DNA of 64,000 nucleotides from Sediminibacterium salmoneum NBRC 103935 (GCF_000511175.1 NZ_KI866530.1:298912-362911), one strand, 5' to 3'. Counted from the stretch's first letter, positions 7,895 through 17,657 are shown. Numbers and translations are program-made. Notes: generated by a model not told the origin, from the letters alone.

Positions 7895-9079
7895 ATGACT
7901 TTCCAATTCATTCTCGAATTTGCCTGGGTTTTTATTCAGATTGCTATTGGTTATAATTTAGTTCTACCTTTCTTTTTACTTTTATTATATGCAATAATTG
8001 GTAATAGAAAAAGAGTAATTCAATCTGAAAAAAAAGAAGCGGACTATGCTATTATTGTTACCGCATACGAACAAACTACATTAATACCTTCTGTTGTTGC
8101 TTCTCTTTTAAAGTTAAATTACAGTAACTACCTTATTTATATTGTAGCCGATAAATGTGATGTATCAGGGCTTCATTTTGAAGACGAAAGGGTGATTGTC
8201 CTTCGTCCTGAACATACGCTTTCGAGTAATACCCGTTCGCATTTTTATGCAATTGAGAGATTTAAGAGGCCACATGAAAGGTTAACTATTATTGATAGTG
8301 ACAATTTAGTTGATCCCGATTATCTATTAGCATTGAATGAATATTTTGATTTAGGTTATAAAGCCGTTCAGGGAGTAAGAGATGCAAAGAACCTGGATAC
8401 ATTGTATGCTGCATTGGATGGGGCAAGAGATATCTATTATCATTTTTATGACGGTAAAGTCTTATTTAATGTAGGGTCTTCTGCTACGCTTTCAGGATCG
8501 GGAATGGCATTTACTACCTCCTTATATAAAGAATGTCTGGGACGTTTAGATATAACAGGTGCAGGTTTTGATAAAGTTTTACAGAAGGAAATTGTAGGCA
8601 GGGGAAACAGGATTGCATTTTCTGAACATGCTATTGTTTATGATGAGAAGACATCAAAAAGTGATCAATTGGTAAATCAGCGTGCCAGATGGATTAATAC
8701 CTGGTTTAGGTATTTTAAGTTTGGATTCGGGATAACTGCCAGTGGAATACTCAGGCTAAACTGGAATCAGTTTTTATTTGGTTTGATTTTGCTTAGACCT
8801 CCTTTGTTTATTTTTCTATTACTTGGATTGTTTTGTTTGTTACTGAATTTGATTTTAAATCCTTTTGCTGCCTTGCTTTGGGTACTCGGTTATGTTATTT
8901 TTATCGGAGGCTTTATGATGTCTCTGATAATGAGTAATACGAATCCGAAAATTTATAAATCACTCTGGGGCATTCCTAAATTTATATTTTATCAGGTTAT
9001 GTCTTTAATGAGTGTTCGTTCCGCTAATAAGAGGTCGGTGGCAACTAAACATTTTCATGCTGATAAAAAAACTGAGTAG
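7895..9079 (+). CDS. Membrane-bound family 2 glycosyltransferase
   Basis: A 394-residue processive-type GT2. A hydrophobic N-terminal segment (about 5-32) is followed by the catalytic domain with IIVTAYEQT, the DxD in TIIDSDNLVDPDY and the QRARW acceptor motif. Two or three membrane segments follow (about 290-350). The layout is that of N-acetylglucosaminyl- or cellulose-synthase-like transferases that work at the inner-membrane face. It lies 15 bases downstream of the chain-length gene within the EPS operon, so it should add a sugar to the repeat unit. The sugar is unknown. Confidence 0.9.
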   Translation: MTFQFILEFAWVFIQIAIGYNLVLPFFLLLLYAIIGNRKRVIQSEKKEADYAIIVTAYEQTTLIPSVVASLLKLNYSNYLIYIVADKCDVSGLHFEDERVIVLRPEHTLSSNTRSHFYAIERFKRPHERLTIIDSDNLVDPDYLLALNEYFDLGYKAVQGVRDAKNLDTLYAALDGARDIYYHFYDGKVLFNVGSSATLSGSGMAFTTSLYKECLGRLDITGAGFDKVLQKEIVGRGNRIAFSEHAIVYDEKTSKSDQLVNQRARWINTWFRYFKFGFGITASGILRLNWNQFLFGLILLRPPLFIFLLLGLFCLLLNLILNPFAALLWVLGYVIFIGGFMMSLIMSNTNPKIYKSLWGIPKFIFYQVMSLMSVRSANKRSVATKHFHADKKTE

Positions 9080-9087
9080 TTGAATCA

Positions 9088-9861
9088 ATGATGCAAAAAA
9101 TAAAAAATTCAGTTCAGTTTCTGATTCAGAGAATCATTGGATATTCCAACTATCTATACTGGTTTAGTATTTATAGAGTGCTACGGTATCAATTCATGAA
9201 AGATGATATTGATATCACTTTTTTTATTGAGTTGGTTAAAAAGCAAAAGCAGGGAGTTGTGATTGATGCGGGAGCAAATGTGGGGTACACGAGTGTTATT
9301 TTTGCAAAAGCATTTCCTTCCAGTTCTATTATTTCTTACGAGCCTGTAAGGCTATTGTCTCAAATTATTTATAGAGTCGTTCGTTTTTTTAGAGTCAATA
9401 ATATTGAAGTAAGACAAAAAGCTTTGGGTGACTCTTTAGAAACAGTGATGATTAAAACACCCGTTATACAAGGTGTTAAAAAGCAAGGCCTTAGTTATAT
9501 TGATAAGGAAGTAGATCGGGAAGATATAGAGCTTATTAAGTCTAGTATTGCTGAAGAAGTAGATATGGTTACCCTGGATAGTGATTGGGGAAATCATATC
9601 AATCCTCCAATTTCAGGTATCAAGGTAGACGTAGAGAATTTTGAGTATTTTGTTTTGAAGGGTGCCAGAAATCTGGTTATGAAGTTTCGACCAATTGTAA
9701 TGGCAGAATTATGGGACAATGCTCGCAGGAACTCCTGTATTCAATTGATGCAGGAACTGGGATATAAAACATTTGTAATAAAGAACAAGGAGTTGGTTAA
9801 ATACCAGGGACAATCTTCTCTAAACTATTTTTTTATACCAGATTCCACTGAAGCGGAATAA
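9088..9861 (+). CDS. FkbM-family methyltransferase
   Basis: A 257-residue SAM-dependent methyltransferase. VIDAGANVGYTS at about 53-64 is the SAM-binding motif I of the FkbM family, and GIKVDVENFEYFVLKGA is the characteristic second motif. FkbM enzymes O-methylate sugars or polyketides; inside an EPS locus, methylation of a sugar hydroxyl is the likely role. The first two codons are both ATG. It starts eight bases after the preceding glycosyltransferase stop. Confidence 0.88.
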   Translation: MMQKIKNSVQFLIQRIIGYSNYLYWFSIYRVLRYQFMKDDIDITFFIELVKKQKQGVVIDAGANVGYTSVIFAKAFPSSSIISYEPVRLLSQIIYRVVRFFRVNNIEVRQKALGDSLETVMIKTPVIQGVKKQGLSYIDKEVDREDIELIKSSIAEEVDMVTLDSDWGNHINPPISGIKVDVENFEYFVLKGARNLVMKFRPIVMAELWDNARRNSCIQLMQELGYKTFVIKNKELVKYQGQSSLNYFFIPDSTEAE

Positions 9862-9875
9862 AATAATGTTTGTAA

Positions 9876-10025
9876 ATGAGAGTAAAACCTTCATCTAAGA
9901 GGCTAACTAAAGAAGAGCAGGCAATATTTGATCAGCAAAAGCTAGATCGCTTAACCAGGTTGGCAGCATTGGTATTTGCCGGAGCAAGTGTATATTACTT
10001 TTTTATCAAATTACTATTTCTTTAA
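9876..10025 (+). CDS. Small membrane protein of 49 residues, EPS operon
   Basis: An ATG at 9876 opens a 49-codon frame. The N-terminal half is charged (KRLTKEEQAIFDQQKLDRL) and the C-terminal half is one membrane segment (LAALVFAGASVYYFFIKLLFL), giving a small bitopic protein. Its TAA overlaps the ATG of the next gene as TAATG, which suggests translational coupling to the ligase-like gene, and the spacing fits the operon. I do not recognise a family. Inference: an accessory subunit of the downstream polymerase or ligase. Confidence 0.7.
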   Translation: MRVKPSSKRLTKEEQAIFDQQKLDRLTRLAALVFAGASVYYFFIKLLFL

Positions 10026-11539
10026 TGGAAGAACCATTCCAAATACCACTTGGTGAAAAAAATAATCGCAAAGGCTTTTTTACTCTTTTGCATGATTTTT
10101 TTATCGTAAGAAAGATGGGGGGTATTTGGGGACTGTTCTTTTTTGGTGCAGCAGCAATATTTTTTTCACTTGTGGTAAGTAAACTCGGATTGGTTCCGGG
10201 GATTCTTATTTTATTAATGCTAATTGGGTTGCCGGTTGTACTGGCCCTGATATTTTATCCAAAGTTCGGGGTTGTTACTTTTATAGTTGCTGCATATTTA
10301 ATAATGTATGTGGGCAGGATGAATATAACTGATTTCCCTTTAGGTACATTAATGGATGGAATGGAGTTGCTCTTGTTTTTAGGAATTTTTGTTCAGCAAA
10401 AAACAGAATCAAACTGGGCGCTTTTTAAAAGTCCAATCAGTGTTATTATTCTTGTCTGGATCTGTTATAATTTAATTCAGGTTATTAACCCAACAGCAGA
10501 GTCAAGACTTGCATGGGTATATACGGTTAGATCTGTGGCTGTAATTATGATGATGTTCTTTGTTTTTTTATATAATATCAGAACACTTGATTTTATTAAG
10601 TTAATATTAAAAATCTGGATTGGACTTTCGGTATTTGCAGCATTGTATGGGTACAAACAGCAGTATATAGGCTTCACCGCATTTGAAGAAGCATATTTAT
10701 ACTCAGATCCTGAGATAGCCGGACTATTATTTATTGGAGGCCAATGGAGGAAGTTTTCCATATTTACTGACCCGGTAGCTTTTTCCTATAATATGGTGGT
10801 AAGTGCACTGCTTTGTATTGGTCTGTTAACAGGGCCTTTTTCCAGAAGAACTAAAATTCTTTTAATGATCAGTGCCTTTTTATGTTTGACTTCTATGTTA
10901 TTTTCAGGAACCAGGGGAGCTTATGTTTTGCCCCCTGCAGCAATGGCTCTTTATGCCATTTTAAAGTTCAATAAAAAAGTAATGGTTGGAGCCATTATCG
11001 GCGCATTGGGATTTGCAGCCTTAATTTTTGTACCAACAACCAATCCAACCATCTATCGTTTTCAAACCGCATTTAAACCTTCGGATGATGCTTCTTTTAA
11101 CGTTAGGAAGTTGAATCAGAAACGAATACAGCCATTTATTCAGAGTCACCCATTGGGTGGAGGCCTGGGTGCTACTGGTATGTGGGGTAAAAGATTTGCG
11201 CCCAATTCTTTTCTTGCCAATTTTCCGCCAGATAGTGGCTATGTAAGGGTAGCAGTTGAAACAGGCTGGGTTGGGCTTCTGATTTTTTGTACATTAATGT
11301 TTATCATTCTCAAGGTTGGGATTAATAATTATTATACCATAAAAGACCCTACTTTAAAATCTATTTGTTTGGCAATGATACTGGTCATTTTTGCCTATCA
11401 TATTGGAAATTACCCCCAGGAAGCAATTGTTCAGTTCCCCTCCAATACATTGTTTTATTTGGTTGCGGCTCTCATTGTAATAACTAAACGTCTTGATTCA
11501 CAAAACAACTCAATGCAAGCATTCAATAATAAAGTATGA
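10025..11539 (+). CDS. O-antigen polymerase/ligase-like membrane protein (Wzy/WaaL type)
   Basis: A 504-residue very hydrophobic protein with about eleven predicted membrane segments. A large periplasmic loop at about 340-410 includes RKLNQKRIQPFIQSHPLGGGLG, a pattern usual in the Wzy_C/WaaL family. FSGTRGAYVLPPAA upstream of it is also typical. It should polymerise or transfer undecaprenyl-linked repeat units in the periplasm. Wzy and WaaL cannot be told apart by sequence alone; in an EPS operon with a Wzz-like protein and a flippase, polymerase is more likely. It shares TAATG with the small gene upstream and ATGA with the gene downstream. Confidence 0.85.
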   Translation: MEEPFQIPLGEKNNRKGFFTLLHDFFIVRKMGGIWGLFFFGAAAIFFSLVVSKLGLVPGILILLMLIGLPVVLALIFYPKFGVVTFIVAAYLIMYVGRMNITDFPLGTLMDGMELLLFLGIFVQQKTESNWALFKSPISVIILVWICYNLIQVINPTAESRLAWVYTVRSVAVIMMMFFVFLYNIRTLDFIKLILKIWIGLSVFAALYGYKQQYIGFTAFEEAYLYSDPEIAGLLFIGGQWRKFSIFTDPVAFSYNMVVSALLCIGLLTGPFSRRTKILLMISAFLCLTSMLFSGTRGAYVLPPAAMALYAILKFNKKVMVGAIIGALGFAALIFVPTTNPTIYRFQTAFKPSDDASFNVRKLNQKRIQPFIQSHPLGGGLGATGMWGKRFAPNSFLANFPPDSGYVRVAVETGWVGLLIFCTLMFIILKVGINNYYTIKDPTLKSICLAMILVIFAYHIGNYPQEAIVQFPSNTLFYLVAALIVITKRLDSQNNSMQAFNNKV

Positions 11540-12729
11540 TAAAAGGCAAAGACATCATTATAGTTGGTCAGCAACCCTGGGATATTGAGATTGGCAGTAA
11601 TTGCAAGAATATTGCCGTTGAATTTAGTAAATACAACAGAGTTCTCTATGTCAATTCTCCGCTGGATCGCATTACATTAATGAGAAATGGGAATGATGCA
11701 AAAATCAGGAAGCGGAAAGAGATTGTTGAAGGTAAAACATCTGGTTTACTACAAATAAGTGATAGTCTTTGGAATTTATATCCGGATGCCATGATTGAAT
11801 CAATCAACTGGATTTCTATTCACCCTGTTTTTAAAGTATTGAATAAAATAAATAACAGACGTTTTGCCGGCAGTATACAAAAAGCAGTCAGTAAATTGGG
11901 ATTTAAAGATTTTATTTTATTCAATGACAATGATATTTTCAGAAGTTTCCATTTGAAAGAATTGCTGAAGCCCGCTTTGTCAATTTATTATTCAAGGGAC
12001 TATATGCTTGCTGTTGATTATTGGAAAAGACATGGTGAAAAACTTGAACCTCAGTTGATTGCATCTTCCGATATCTGTGTGGCTAATTCTACCTATCTGG
12101 CTGATTATTGCAGACAATACAATCCTAATTCTTACTATGTAGGGCAGGGGTGTGAATTGGATTTATTCATGGATTTCAAAGGGGATTCACCCGCTGAAAT
12201 TAAAGCAATAGAAGGAATTAAAATAGGATATGTAGGAGCATTGCTGGGACTTCGTCTGGATATTGAGATTCTAACCGAGATTGCCAGAAGCAGACCTCAA
12301 TGGCAACTGATATTGGTGGGTCCTGAGGATGAACTTTTTAAAGGAAGCGAGCTTCATCAATTCTCTAATGTACATTTTCTGGGATCCAGGTCACCCAATG
12401 ATTTACCCTCATATATTCATTCCTTTGATATTTGTCTGAATCCGCAAGTAATTAGTCAGGTGACTATTGGTAATTATCCCAGAAAAATAGATGAGTACTT
12501 GGCTATGGGTAAACCAGTAGTTGCAACGAGTACTCCATTTATGGAAGCTGTTTTTTCTGGTTATACCTATCTGGCAAAAAATGCAGCTGATTATATTAGT
12601 TTAATTGAGCTTGCTTTACAGGAAGATAGTAAGCAAAAGCAATTGGAAAGAAAAGAATTTGCAGCTGAGCATACATGGGAAAACAGTGTGGCAGAAATTT
12701 ATAAAGCCATTGAAAAGCATTCAAATTAA
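11536..12729 (+). CDS. GT-B glycosyltransferase (family 1/4 like)
   Basis: A 397-residue soluble GT-B enzyme. The C-terminal domain has IKIGYVGALLGLRLDIEIL, a typical start of the donor-binding half, then KIDEYLAMGKPVVAT, the nucleotide-sugar E-x7-E-like region of GT4 enzymes. The N-terminal half starts DIIIVGQQPWDIEIGSN, common in Bacteroidota EPS glycosyltransferases. It overlaps the ligase-like gene by four bases (ATGA). It is expected to add one sugar to the lipid-linked intermediate in the cytoplasm. Confidence 0.88.
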   Translation: MIKGKDIIIVGQQPWDIEIGSNCKNIAVEFSKYNRVLYVNSPLDRITLMRNGNDAKIRKRKEIVEGKTSGLLQISDSLWNLYPDAMIESINWISIHPVFKVLNKINNRRFAGSIQKAVSKLGFKDFILFNDNDIFRSFHLKELLKPALSIYYSRDYMLAVDYWKRHGEKLEPQLIASSDICVANSTYLADYCRQYNPNSYYVGQGCELDLFMDFKGDSPAEIKAIEGIKIGYVGALLGLRLDIEILTEIARSRPQWQLILVGPEDELFKGSELHQFSNVHFLGSRSPNDLPSYIHSFDICLNPQVISQVTIGNYPRKIDEYLAMGKPVVATSTPFMEAVFSGYTYLAKNAADYISLIELALQEDSKQKQLERKEFAAEHTWENSVAEIYKAIEKHSN

Positions 12730-12767
12730 TTATTATTGTAAATTCAAATAGATTATCTAAGACCTTT

Positions 12768-14099
12768 ATGATTAAGAAGCTGGTACGGCAATTGAATAAT
12801 AAGCACTTTTTGTCTTTAGCAGGTAATGGTGCTATGTCGGTATTAGCAATGATAACAGTTGCAGTTTTATACAGAGCACTAACTGTAGAAGAAATAGGAT
12901 ATTGGGTTTTTTTTCAAACTGTAGCTGTTTTACTGGATACATTCAGGACTGGATTCCTGCAGGTTGCATTGGTGAAATTTTATACAGGAACTCAGAATGA
13001 GCGGGCAAAGGAAGTACTGGGTTCAGTTTGGTTTTTGGCCATAGTTATTACTGCTGTACTGGGATTAATAAATCTTTTGTTTGTTCCTTTTAAGTCCTAC
13101 TTTGATAATCCTGCCATATTAGTAATAATTCAGTGGTTTGGCTGGAGTTTTTTATCAACCCTTCCTTCAGGTATTGCTTCATGGATACTGCAGGCCGATC
13201 AGCGCTTTGACAGATTATTGATTTTAAGAATTGTTACACAGGGTAGCTTTATCCTTTCAGTTATTCTTTTAATTGTTTTTGATTTGATGCAATTACAGAA
13301 TGTATTCATTGCAAATATTGCATCAGCATCACTTGCCAGTTTAATTGCAGTTCTTTCAGGATGGTCGGGCATTAAAACACTAGGGGCTAAAACCGCTTCC
13401 TGTGTAAAGGAAATTTATCACTTTGGGAAGTATAGTGTAGGAACTACCATTAGTGCCAATATGCTCAGAAGTGCAGATACATTCATAGTTGCTTATATGC
13501 TTGGGCCCGCTGCCGTTGCTATTTATAATTTGCCTGGCAGACTCATGGAGATTATTGAAATTCCTTTAAGAAGTACACTGGCAACAGCTATGTCATCACT
13601 GGCCAAAGCTTTTAATACAGGAAACAAACGTGAAGTGGCATATATTCTGCAAAAGTATGCTGGTACTTTAACTGTAGCTTTTGTTCCATTGGCAATAGGT
13701 GCTATTTTGTTTGCGGATATTGCAACAGGGTTGTTAGGGGGTGGGAAATATGTTGATTCCGAAGCAGCCAATCTGTTGAGAATTATGATGTTGCTGGCGA
13801 TATTCTATCCAATTGATCGTTTCATAGCCGTTTCCCTGGATATCATTCATCAACCCAAAGCCAACTTTGTTAAAGTACTTTTAATGTTGCTGGTAAATGT
13901 AATTGGCGATTTTGTGGGTATATATTTAACGGGAAATTTATATGGAGCGGCATTAGCAACGTCTTTACCCTTAATAGTTGGAATTTTTTACGGTTATTAT
14001 CGTTTTAATCAGCATATACCATTTAAATTGTCAAATATTTTTGTATCAGGATACATTAATATCAGAAAAATGCTTAGAAAATACCTGGTTAAAAACTAG
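12768..14099 (+). CDS. Wzx-like polysaccharide flippase (MATE/MOP superfamily)
   Basis: A 443-residue protein with about twelve hydrophobic segments and the oligosaccharide flippase opening (FLSLAGNGAMSVLAMITVAVLYRALTVEE-type pattern). The repeat block around ADTFIVAYMLGPAAVAIYNLPGRL is characteristic of Wzx-like MOP transporters. It should flip the undecaprenyl-linked repeat unit to the periplasmic side, between the glycosyltransferases and the ligase-like protein. It starts 38 bases after the previous gene, one of the longer gaps in the operon. Confidence 0.9.
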   Translation: MIKKLVRQLNNKHFLSLAGNGAMSVLAMITVAVLYRALTVEEIGYWVFFQTVAVLLDTFRTGFLQVALVKFYTGTQNERAKEVLGSVWFLAIVITAVLGLINLLFVPFKSYFDNPAILVIIQWFGWSFLSTLPSGIASWILQADQRFDRLLILRIVTQGSFILSVILLIVFDLMQLQNVFIANIASASLASLIAVLSGWSGIKTLGAKTASCVKEIYHFGKYSVGTTISANMLRSADTFIVAYMLGPAAVAIYNLPGRLMEIIEIPLRSTLATAMSSLAKAFNTGNKREVAYILQKYAGTLTVAFVPLAIGAILFADIATGLLGGGKYVDSEAANLLRIMMLLAIFYPIDRFIAVSLDIIHQPKANFVKVLLMLLVNVIGDFVGIYLTGNLYGAALATSLPLIVGIFYGYYRFNQHIPFKLSNIFVSGYINIRKMLRKYLVKN

Positions 14100-14104
14100 A
14101 ACAA

Positions 14105-14944
14105 ATGGTTGTAGCTCACTTAATCCTGGTTCATTCCAAACCTGATCAGCTGAAGAGGCTGGTAAATAGGCTTGTGCACAACAAGGCTATTTTTTTCATA
14201 CACGTAGATGCCAAAGCCAATATAGAGTTATTCAGGGCAGCATTAAAAGGAATAAACAATGTTTATTTCGTTGATAAAAGGGTGGATATTCAATGGGCAA
14301 CCTATAGTATGGTAGAAGCAACTGTAAATGGGTTTGAGGCCATTGTTGCTTCTGGATTAGCTATTGATTATGTAAACCTGTTGAGTGGTCAGGATTATCC
14401 AATACAACCTGTTTCTAAATTTCATGATTTTCTAAGAATGAATCCCGGTAAAGCATTTATGCAGTGTCTGGATATTGAAACAGAATGGACAGAAGCTATT
14501 AGCAGAGTAAGATCTTATCACTTTACACATTGGACAGTACCTGGTAAATACAAGATTCAGAAAATCATAAATTTTCTTTTGCCAAAGCGAAATTTGCCTG
14601 AGAATCTTATTCCGGTAGGCAGGTCTCAATGGTTTACTATTTCATTAAAACATGTAGTCTTTATAATTAAAAGGCTGGAGGCTAACCCCGCTTTTTCTAA
14701 ATTCTTTTCATACTCGTGGGCACCGGATGAAATTATTTTTCAGACCTTGTTGTATAATTCCACTTTCAAGTTTGATATAGTGAATAACAATCTCAGGTAT
14801 ATTGATTGGTCCGAAGGGTTAAAAAACCCCAAAATGCTCACCAAAGATGACTTTTCAGCTATGATGAAGTCCGGGCATTTCTTCGCCAGAAAGTTCGCAG
14901 AAAACGACGATGTACTTTCAATGATAGATGCAGAAATAGGCTAG
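14105..14944 (+). CDS. Core-2/I-branching type glycosyltransferase (GT14)
   Basis: A 279-residue protein matching the beta-1,6-N-acetylglucosaminyltransferase family: HLILVHSKPDQLKRLV at the start, IHVDAKA, LLSGQDYPI at about 97-105, and SYSWAPDEIIFQTLL toward the C-terminus. Bacterial members add branching sugars to surface polysaccharides. It begins five bases after the flippase stop, so it is in the same transcript. It ends one base before the stop of an antisense gene. Confidence 0.88.
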   Translation: MVVAHLILVHSKPDQLKRLVNRLVHNKAIFFIHVDAKANIELFRAALKGINNVYFVDKRVDIQWATYSMVEATVNGFEAIVASGLAIDYVNLLSGQDYPIQPVSKFHDFLRMNPGKAFMQCLDIETEWTEAISRVRSYHFTHWTVPGKYKIQKIINFLLPKRNLPENLIPVGRSQWFTISLKHVVFIIKRLEANPAFSKFFSYSWAPDEIIFQTLLYNSTFKFDIVNNNLRYIDWSEGLKNPKMLTKDDFSAMMKSGHFFARKFAENDDVLSMIDAEIG

Positions 14945-14945
14945 C

Positions 14946-15434
14946 TTATTCCTTTTTATCCTGAGCAACAAAGGCTTTGATAAAGAAAAATATCCCAATA
15001 AAAATTACAACCAAAGCAAACGCATCCAGAACAGTGAAGCCATCGTGCTCATTAAAATAAAATAATGTGGCTATTTCAAATTCTGCCGTTGCTGGAGTAA
15101 CAATGGTTAAAAAGCCAACTGTAATAAATAACAAGCCAACACCTGAATATGCCAATCCTGCTGCCCAGTTGATTGCTTTGTCAGGCAGATTTTTTACGCT
15201 AAATGAACGGTGTTGTCTTAATAGCTTATCCATGTCTAAAACAATTTCTTCGCTGCCTCTTGCATCATCAGCGTGAGAATGATCTCCAACCTTGTATGTT
15301 TTTTCCATGGTGTGTAAAAACAGGTGTTGCATTTCTATAGCTTTTTGCTTGCTTACAGGCTGTTTTTCGAGTTCTTCAATGAACTCTGCAAAAACCTTTT
15401 CTATTTTTAAAACCTGACTGTTGTCTGTGGCCAT
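14946..15434 (-). CDS. Two-TM membrane protein of unknown function, antisense within EPS locus
   Basis: About 162 residues from the ATG at 15434 (a GTG at 15440 is possible). The N-terminal half is a charged helical cytoplasmic region (KIEKVFAEFIEELEKQ; HLFLHTMEKTYKVG) and the C-terminal half has two hydrophobic segments, WAAGLAYSGVGLLFITVGFL and FALVVIFIGIFFFIKAFV. I do not recognise a family. It is the only minus-strand gene between 3254 and 18080 and splits the EPS cluster into two plus-strand blocks. Confidence 0.75.
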   Translation of the reverse strand: MATDNSQVLKIEKVFAEFIEELEKQPVSKQKAIEMQHLFLHTMEKTYKVGDHSHADDARGSEEIVLDMDKLLRQHRSFSVKNLPDKAINWAAGLAYSGVGLLFITVGFLTIVTPATAEFEIATLFYFNEHDGFTVLDAFALVVIFIGIFFFIKAFVAQDKKE

Positions 15435-15502
15435 AAACACCTATTATTTCACTTTGTGCGCTAATTTAAATAAATTACGGAACTAATTGCCGGATAAGAT
15501 TC

Positions 15503-16414
15503 ATGAAAAAAGTATCCATTATTACAGTCAATTTTAATCATAGTCATGTAACGGATGAATTACTGGACTCTATCCGTGCCAGGAATACCTATGAAAACAT
15601 AGAAATTATTGTAGTTGACAACGGAAGCAAGGAGAATCCTGTTCCCGTTTGGAAGACTAAATATCCGGAAGTTCATTTTATTCGCTCTGAAGTGAATCTG
15701 GGTTTTGCCGGGGGAAATAATCTTGGTCTGCATTCTGCTACTGGTGATTTTTTATTCTTCGTTAACAATGATACAGAATTTACCAAAGGTCTGATTGATA
15801 CATTGGTTGAAACGCTTGACCATCATCCCGGTGTGGGTGTTGTTTCACCTAAACTGCTTTATTTTGACCAGCCAGGCATGCTTCAATATGCAGGATATAC
15901 GCCTATGAATTATTTCACGGCCAGAAATGCCTGTATTGGACAGTTTGAAACCGATAACGGACAATACGATCAATTGGTTGGGCCCACCGGATTTGCACAC
16001 GGGGCAGCAATGATGGTTACCAGAGAGGCAATACAAAAGTCAGGACCAATGGCAGAAAACTTCTTTCTCTATTATGAAGAGCTCGATTGGGCAGACCGGA
16101 TCAGAAGGAATGGCTTTGACATCTGGGTAAATATGAAAGCGACCATCTACCATAAAGAATCTATTTCTGTCGGGAAAAAGAGTGCCTTGAAAGAGTATTA
16201 TATGAATCGCAACCGCATCCTGTTTATCAGAAGAAATGCTCCTTTTTTAAAAGCAGTTTGTTTTTATTTTTATTTTCTGCTAATAGTTACCCCAAGAAAC
16301 CTGCTTGCTTATATCAGGGAGAAAAATTATAACTTCATTAAACAGCTATTCAATGCTATATGGTGGAATTTAACCAATGGGGTAAATAGTAAACAATTAG
16401 GATTCAAGCCTTAA
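15503..16414 (+). CDS. Rhamnosyltransferase-like family 2 glycosyltransferase
   Basis: A 303-residue GT2 enzyme of the WbbL/RfbF type: VSIITVNFNHSHVT at the start, IEIIVVDNGSKENP, NLGFAGGNNLGL, the DxD equivalent in FFVNNDTEF, and YYEELDWADRIRRNGF as the acceptor motif. The pair GFAGGNN and NNDTE is diagnostic of this branch. A hydrophobic stretch near 245-265 may anchor it to the membrane. It begins the second block of the EPS locus, after the antisense gene; specificity for rhamnose is family inference only. Confidence 0.9.
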   Translation: MKKVSIITVNFNHSHVTDELLDSIRARNTYENIEIIVVDNGSKENPVPVWKTKYPEVHFIRSEVNLGFAGGNNLGLHSATGDFLFFVNNDTEFTKGLIDTLVETLDHHPGVGVVSPKLLYFDQPGMLQYAGYTPMNYFTARNACIGQFETDNGQYDQLVGPTGFAHGAAMMVTREAIQKSGPMAENFFLYYEELDWADRIRRNGFDIWVNMKATIYHKESISVGKKSALKEYYMNRNRILFIRRNAPFLKAVCFYFYFLLIVTPRNLLAYIREKNYNFIKQLFNAIWWNLTNGVNSKQLGFKP

Positions 16415-16422
16415 TTTAAAAT

Positions 16423-17589
16423 ATGCATATAATTTTCTGGATATCTGTTTTCATTATCCTTTACACCTATATCGGATATGGATTGTTACTGTATTTAATT
16501 CTAAAATTAAAAGCAATCATTAAGGGGAAGAAGCAGAATCCTGAACCAGGATACACGCCTTCCTTAACCGTTATAGTTGCTGCTTATAATGAAGCTTACT
16601 GCATAGAAGATAAAATACTAAATACGCTGGCATTAAATTATCCGGCTGAAAAAGTCACTTTTATTTTTATAACAGATGGGTCTACGGATGAAACACCTTC
16701 AATTGTAGCGAAGTATTCTCAAATAAAAGGGATGCACCAGCCAGGAAGAAGCGGTAAAATTGCAGCAGTGCATCGTGCAATGGAGCAAGTGAGTTCAGAA
16801 GTAGTTGTATTTACAGATGCCAATACCATGTTAAACAAAGAGGCATTGATGCTAATGTGCAGGCATTATATTGATCCATCAGTAGGTGCAATTGCAGGGG
16901 AAAAAAGAGTTCAAATTGACGATACTGCAGATGCAACCGCAGGGGAGGGATTCTATTGGAAATATGAATCAAAATTGAAGAAATGGGATTCTGAGTTGTA
17001 TTCGGTAGTGGGTGCAGCAGGCGAACTGTTCAGTATTCGTACCAGTCTTTATACTCCTGTAGAACCTGATACCATTCTGGACGATTTTATGATTTCAATG
17101 CATATTGCTTTAAAAGGATATAGAATTGTGTATGAGCCTGATGCTTATGCTTCTGAGTTGGCATCTGCAAATACCGGTGAAGAATTAAAGCGGAAAATAA
17201 GAATTGCAGCTGGTGGGGTACAATCTACCATCCGACTTAAATCTCTTTTATGGCCATTCAGACAACCTGTTTTAAGTTTTGAATATATCAGTCATCGGAT
17301 ATTACGTTGGATGGTTACCCCTTATATGATGATTCTGGCACTTATTCTGAATAGTATAATTGTTTATTCCAGCGGCTGGAGCAATATTTATGGTTTGATG
17401 CTGGCAGGACAATTGTTTTTTTATCTGGCGGCATTGCTTGGGTGGATACTGGAACAAAGGCAGTTAAAAGTGAAAGTGTTTTTTGTTCCCTATTATTTTT
17501 GTTTGATGAATTACGCTGTAGTAGCAGGATTGCTCAGATATTGTTTTACAGAACAGTCTGTTTTATGGGAAAAAGCGAAACGAAAATGA
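16423..17589 (+). CDS. Membrane GT2 glycosyltransferase (cellulose-synthase-like)
   Basis: A 388-residue protein with an N-terminal membrane segment (about 3-28), a GT2 domain (LTVIVAAYNEAYCI, VVFTDANTML, DTILDDFMISMHI) and about three C-terminal membrane segments. The expected QxxRW motif is replaced by RKIRIAAGG, a variation seen in non-processive relatives. It starts eight bases after the previous glycosyltransferase. It should add or extend sugars at the inner membrane. Confidence 0.88.
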   Translation: MHIIFWISVFIILYTYIGYGLLLYLILKLKAIIKGKKQNPEPGYTPSLTVIVAAYNEAYCIEDKILNTLALNYPAEKVTFIFITDGSTDETPSIVAKYSQIKGMHQPGRSGKIAAVHRAMEQVSSEVVVFTDANTMLNKEALMLMCRHYIDPSVGAIAGEKRVQIDDTADATAGEGFYWKYESKLKKWDSELYSVVGAAGELFSIRTSLYTPVEPDTILDDFMISMHIALKGYRIVYEPDAYASELASANTGEELKRKIRIAAGGVQSTIRLKSLLWPFRQPVLSFEYISHRILRWMVTPYMMILALILNSIIVYSSGWSNIYGLMLAGQLFFYLAALLGWILEQRQLKVKVFFVPYYFCLMNYAVVAGLLRYCFTEQSVLWEKAKRK

Positions 17590-17657
17590 TTTGTTTTTAA
17601 AGTTTTCGCCGTACCTTCCAATATAATAGGATAATCAGTAAAAGAATCTTCAGATAG

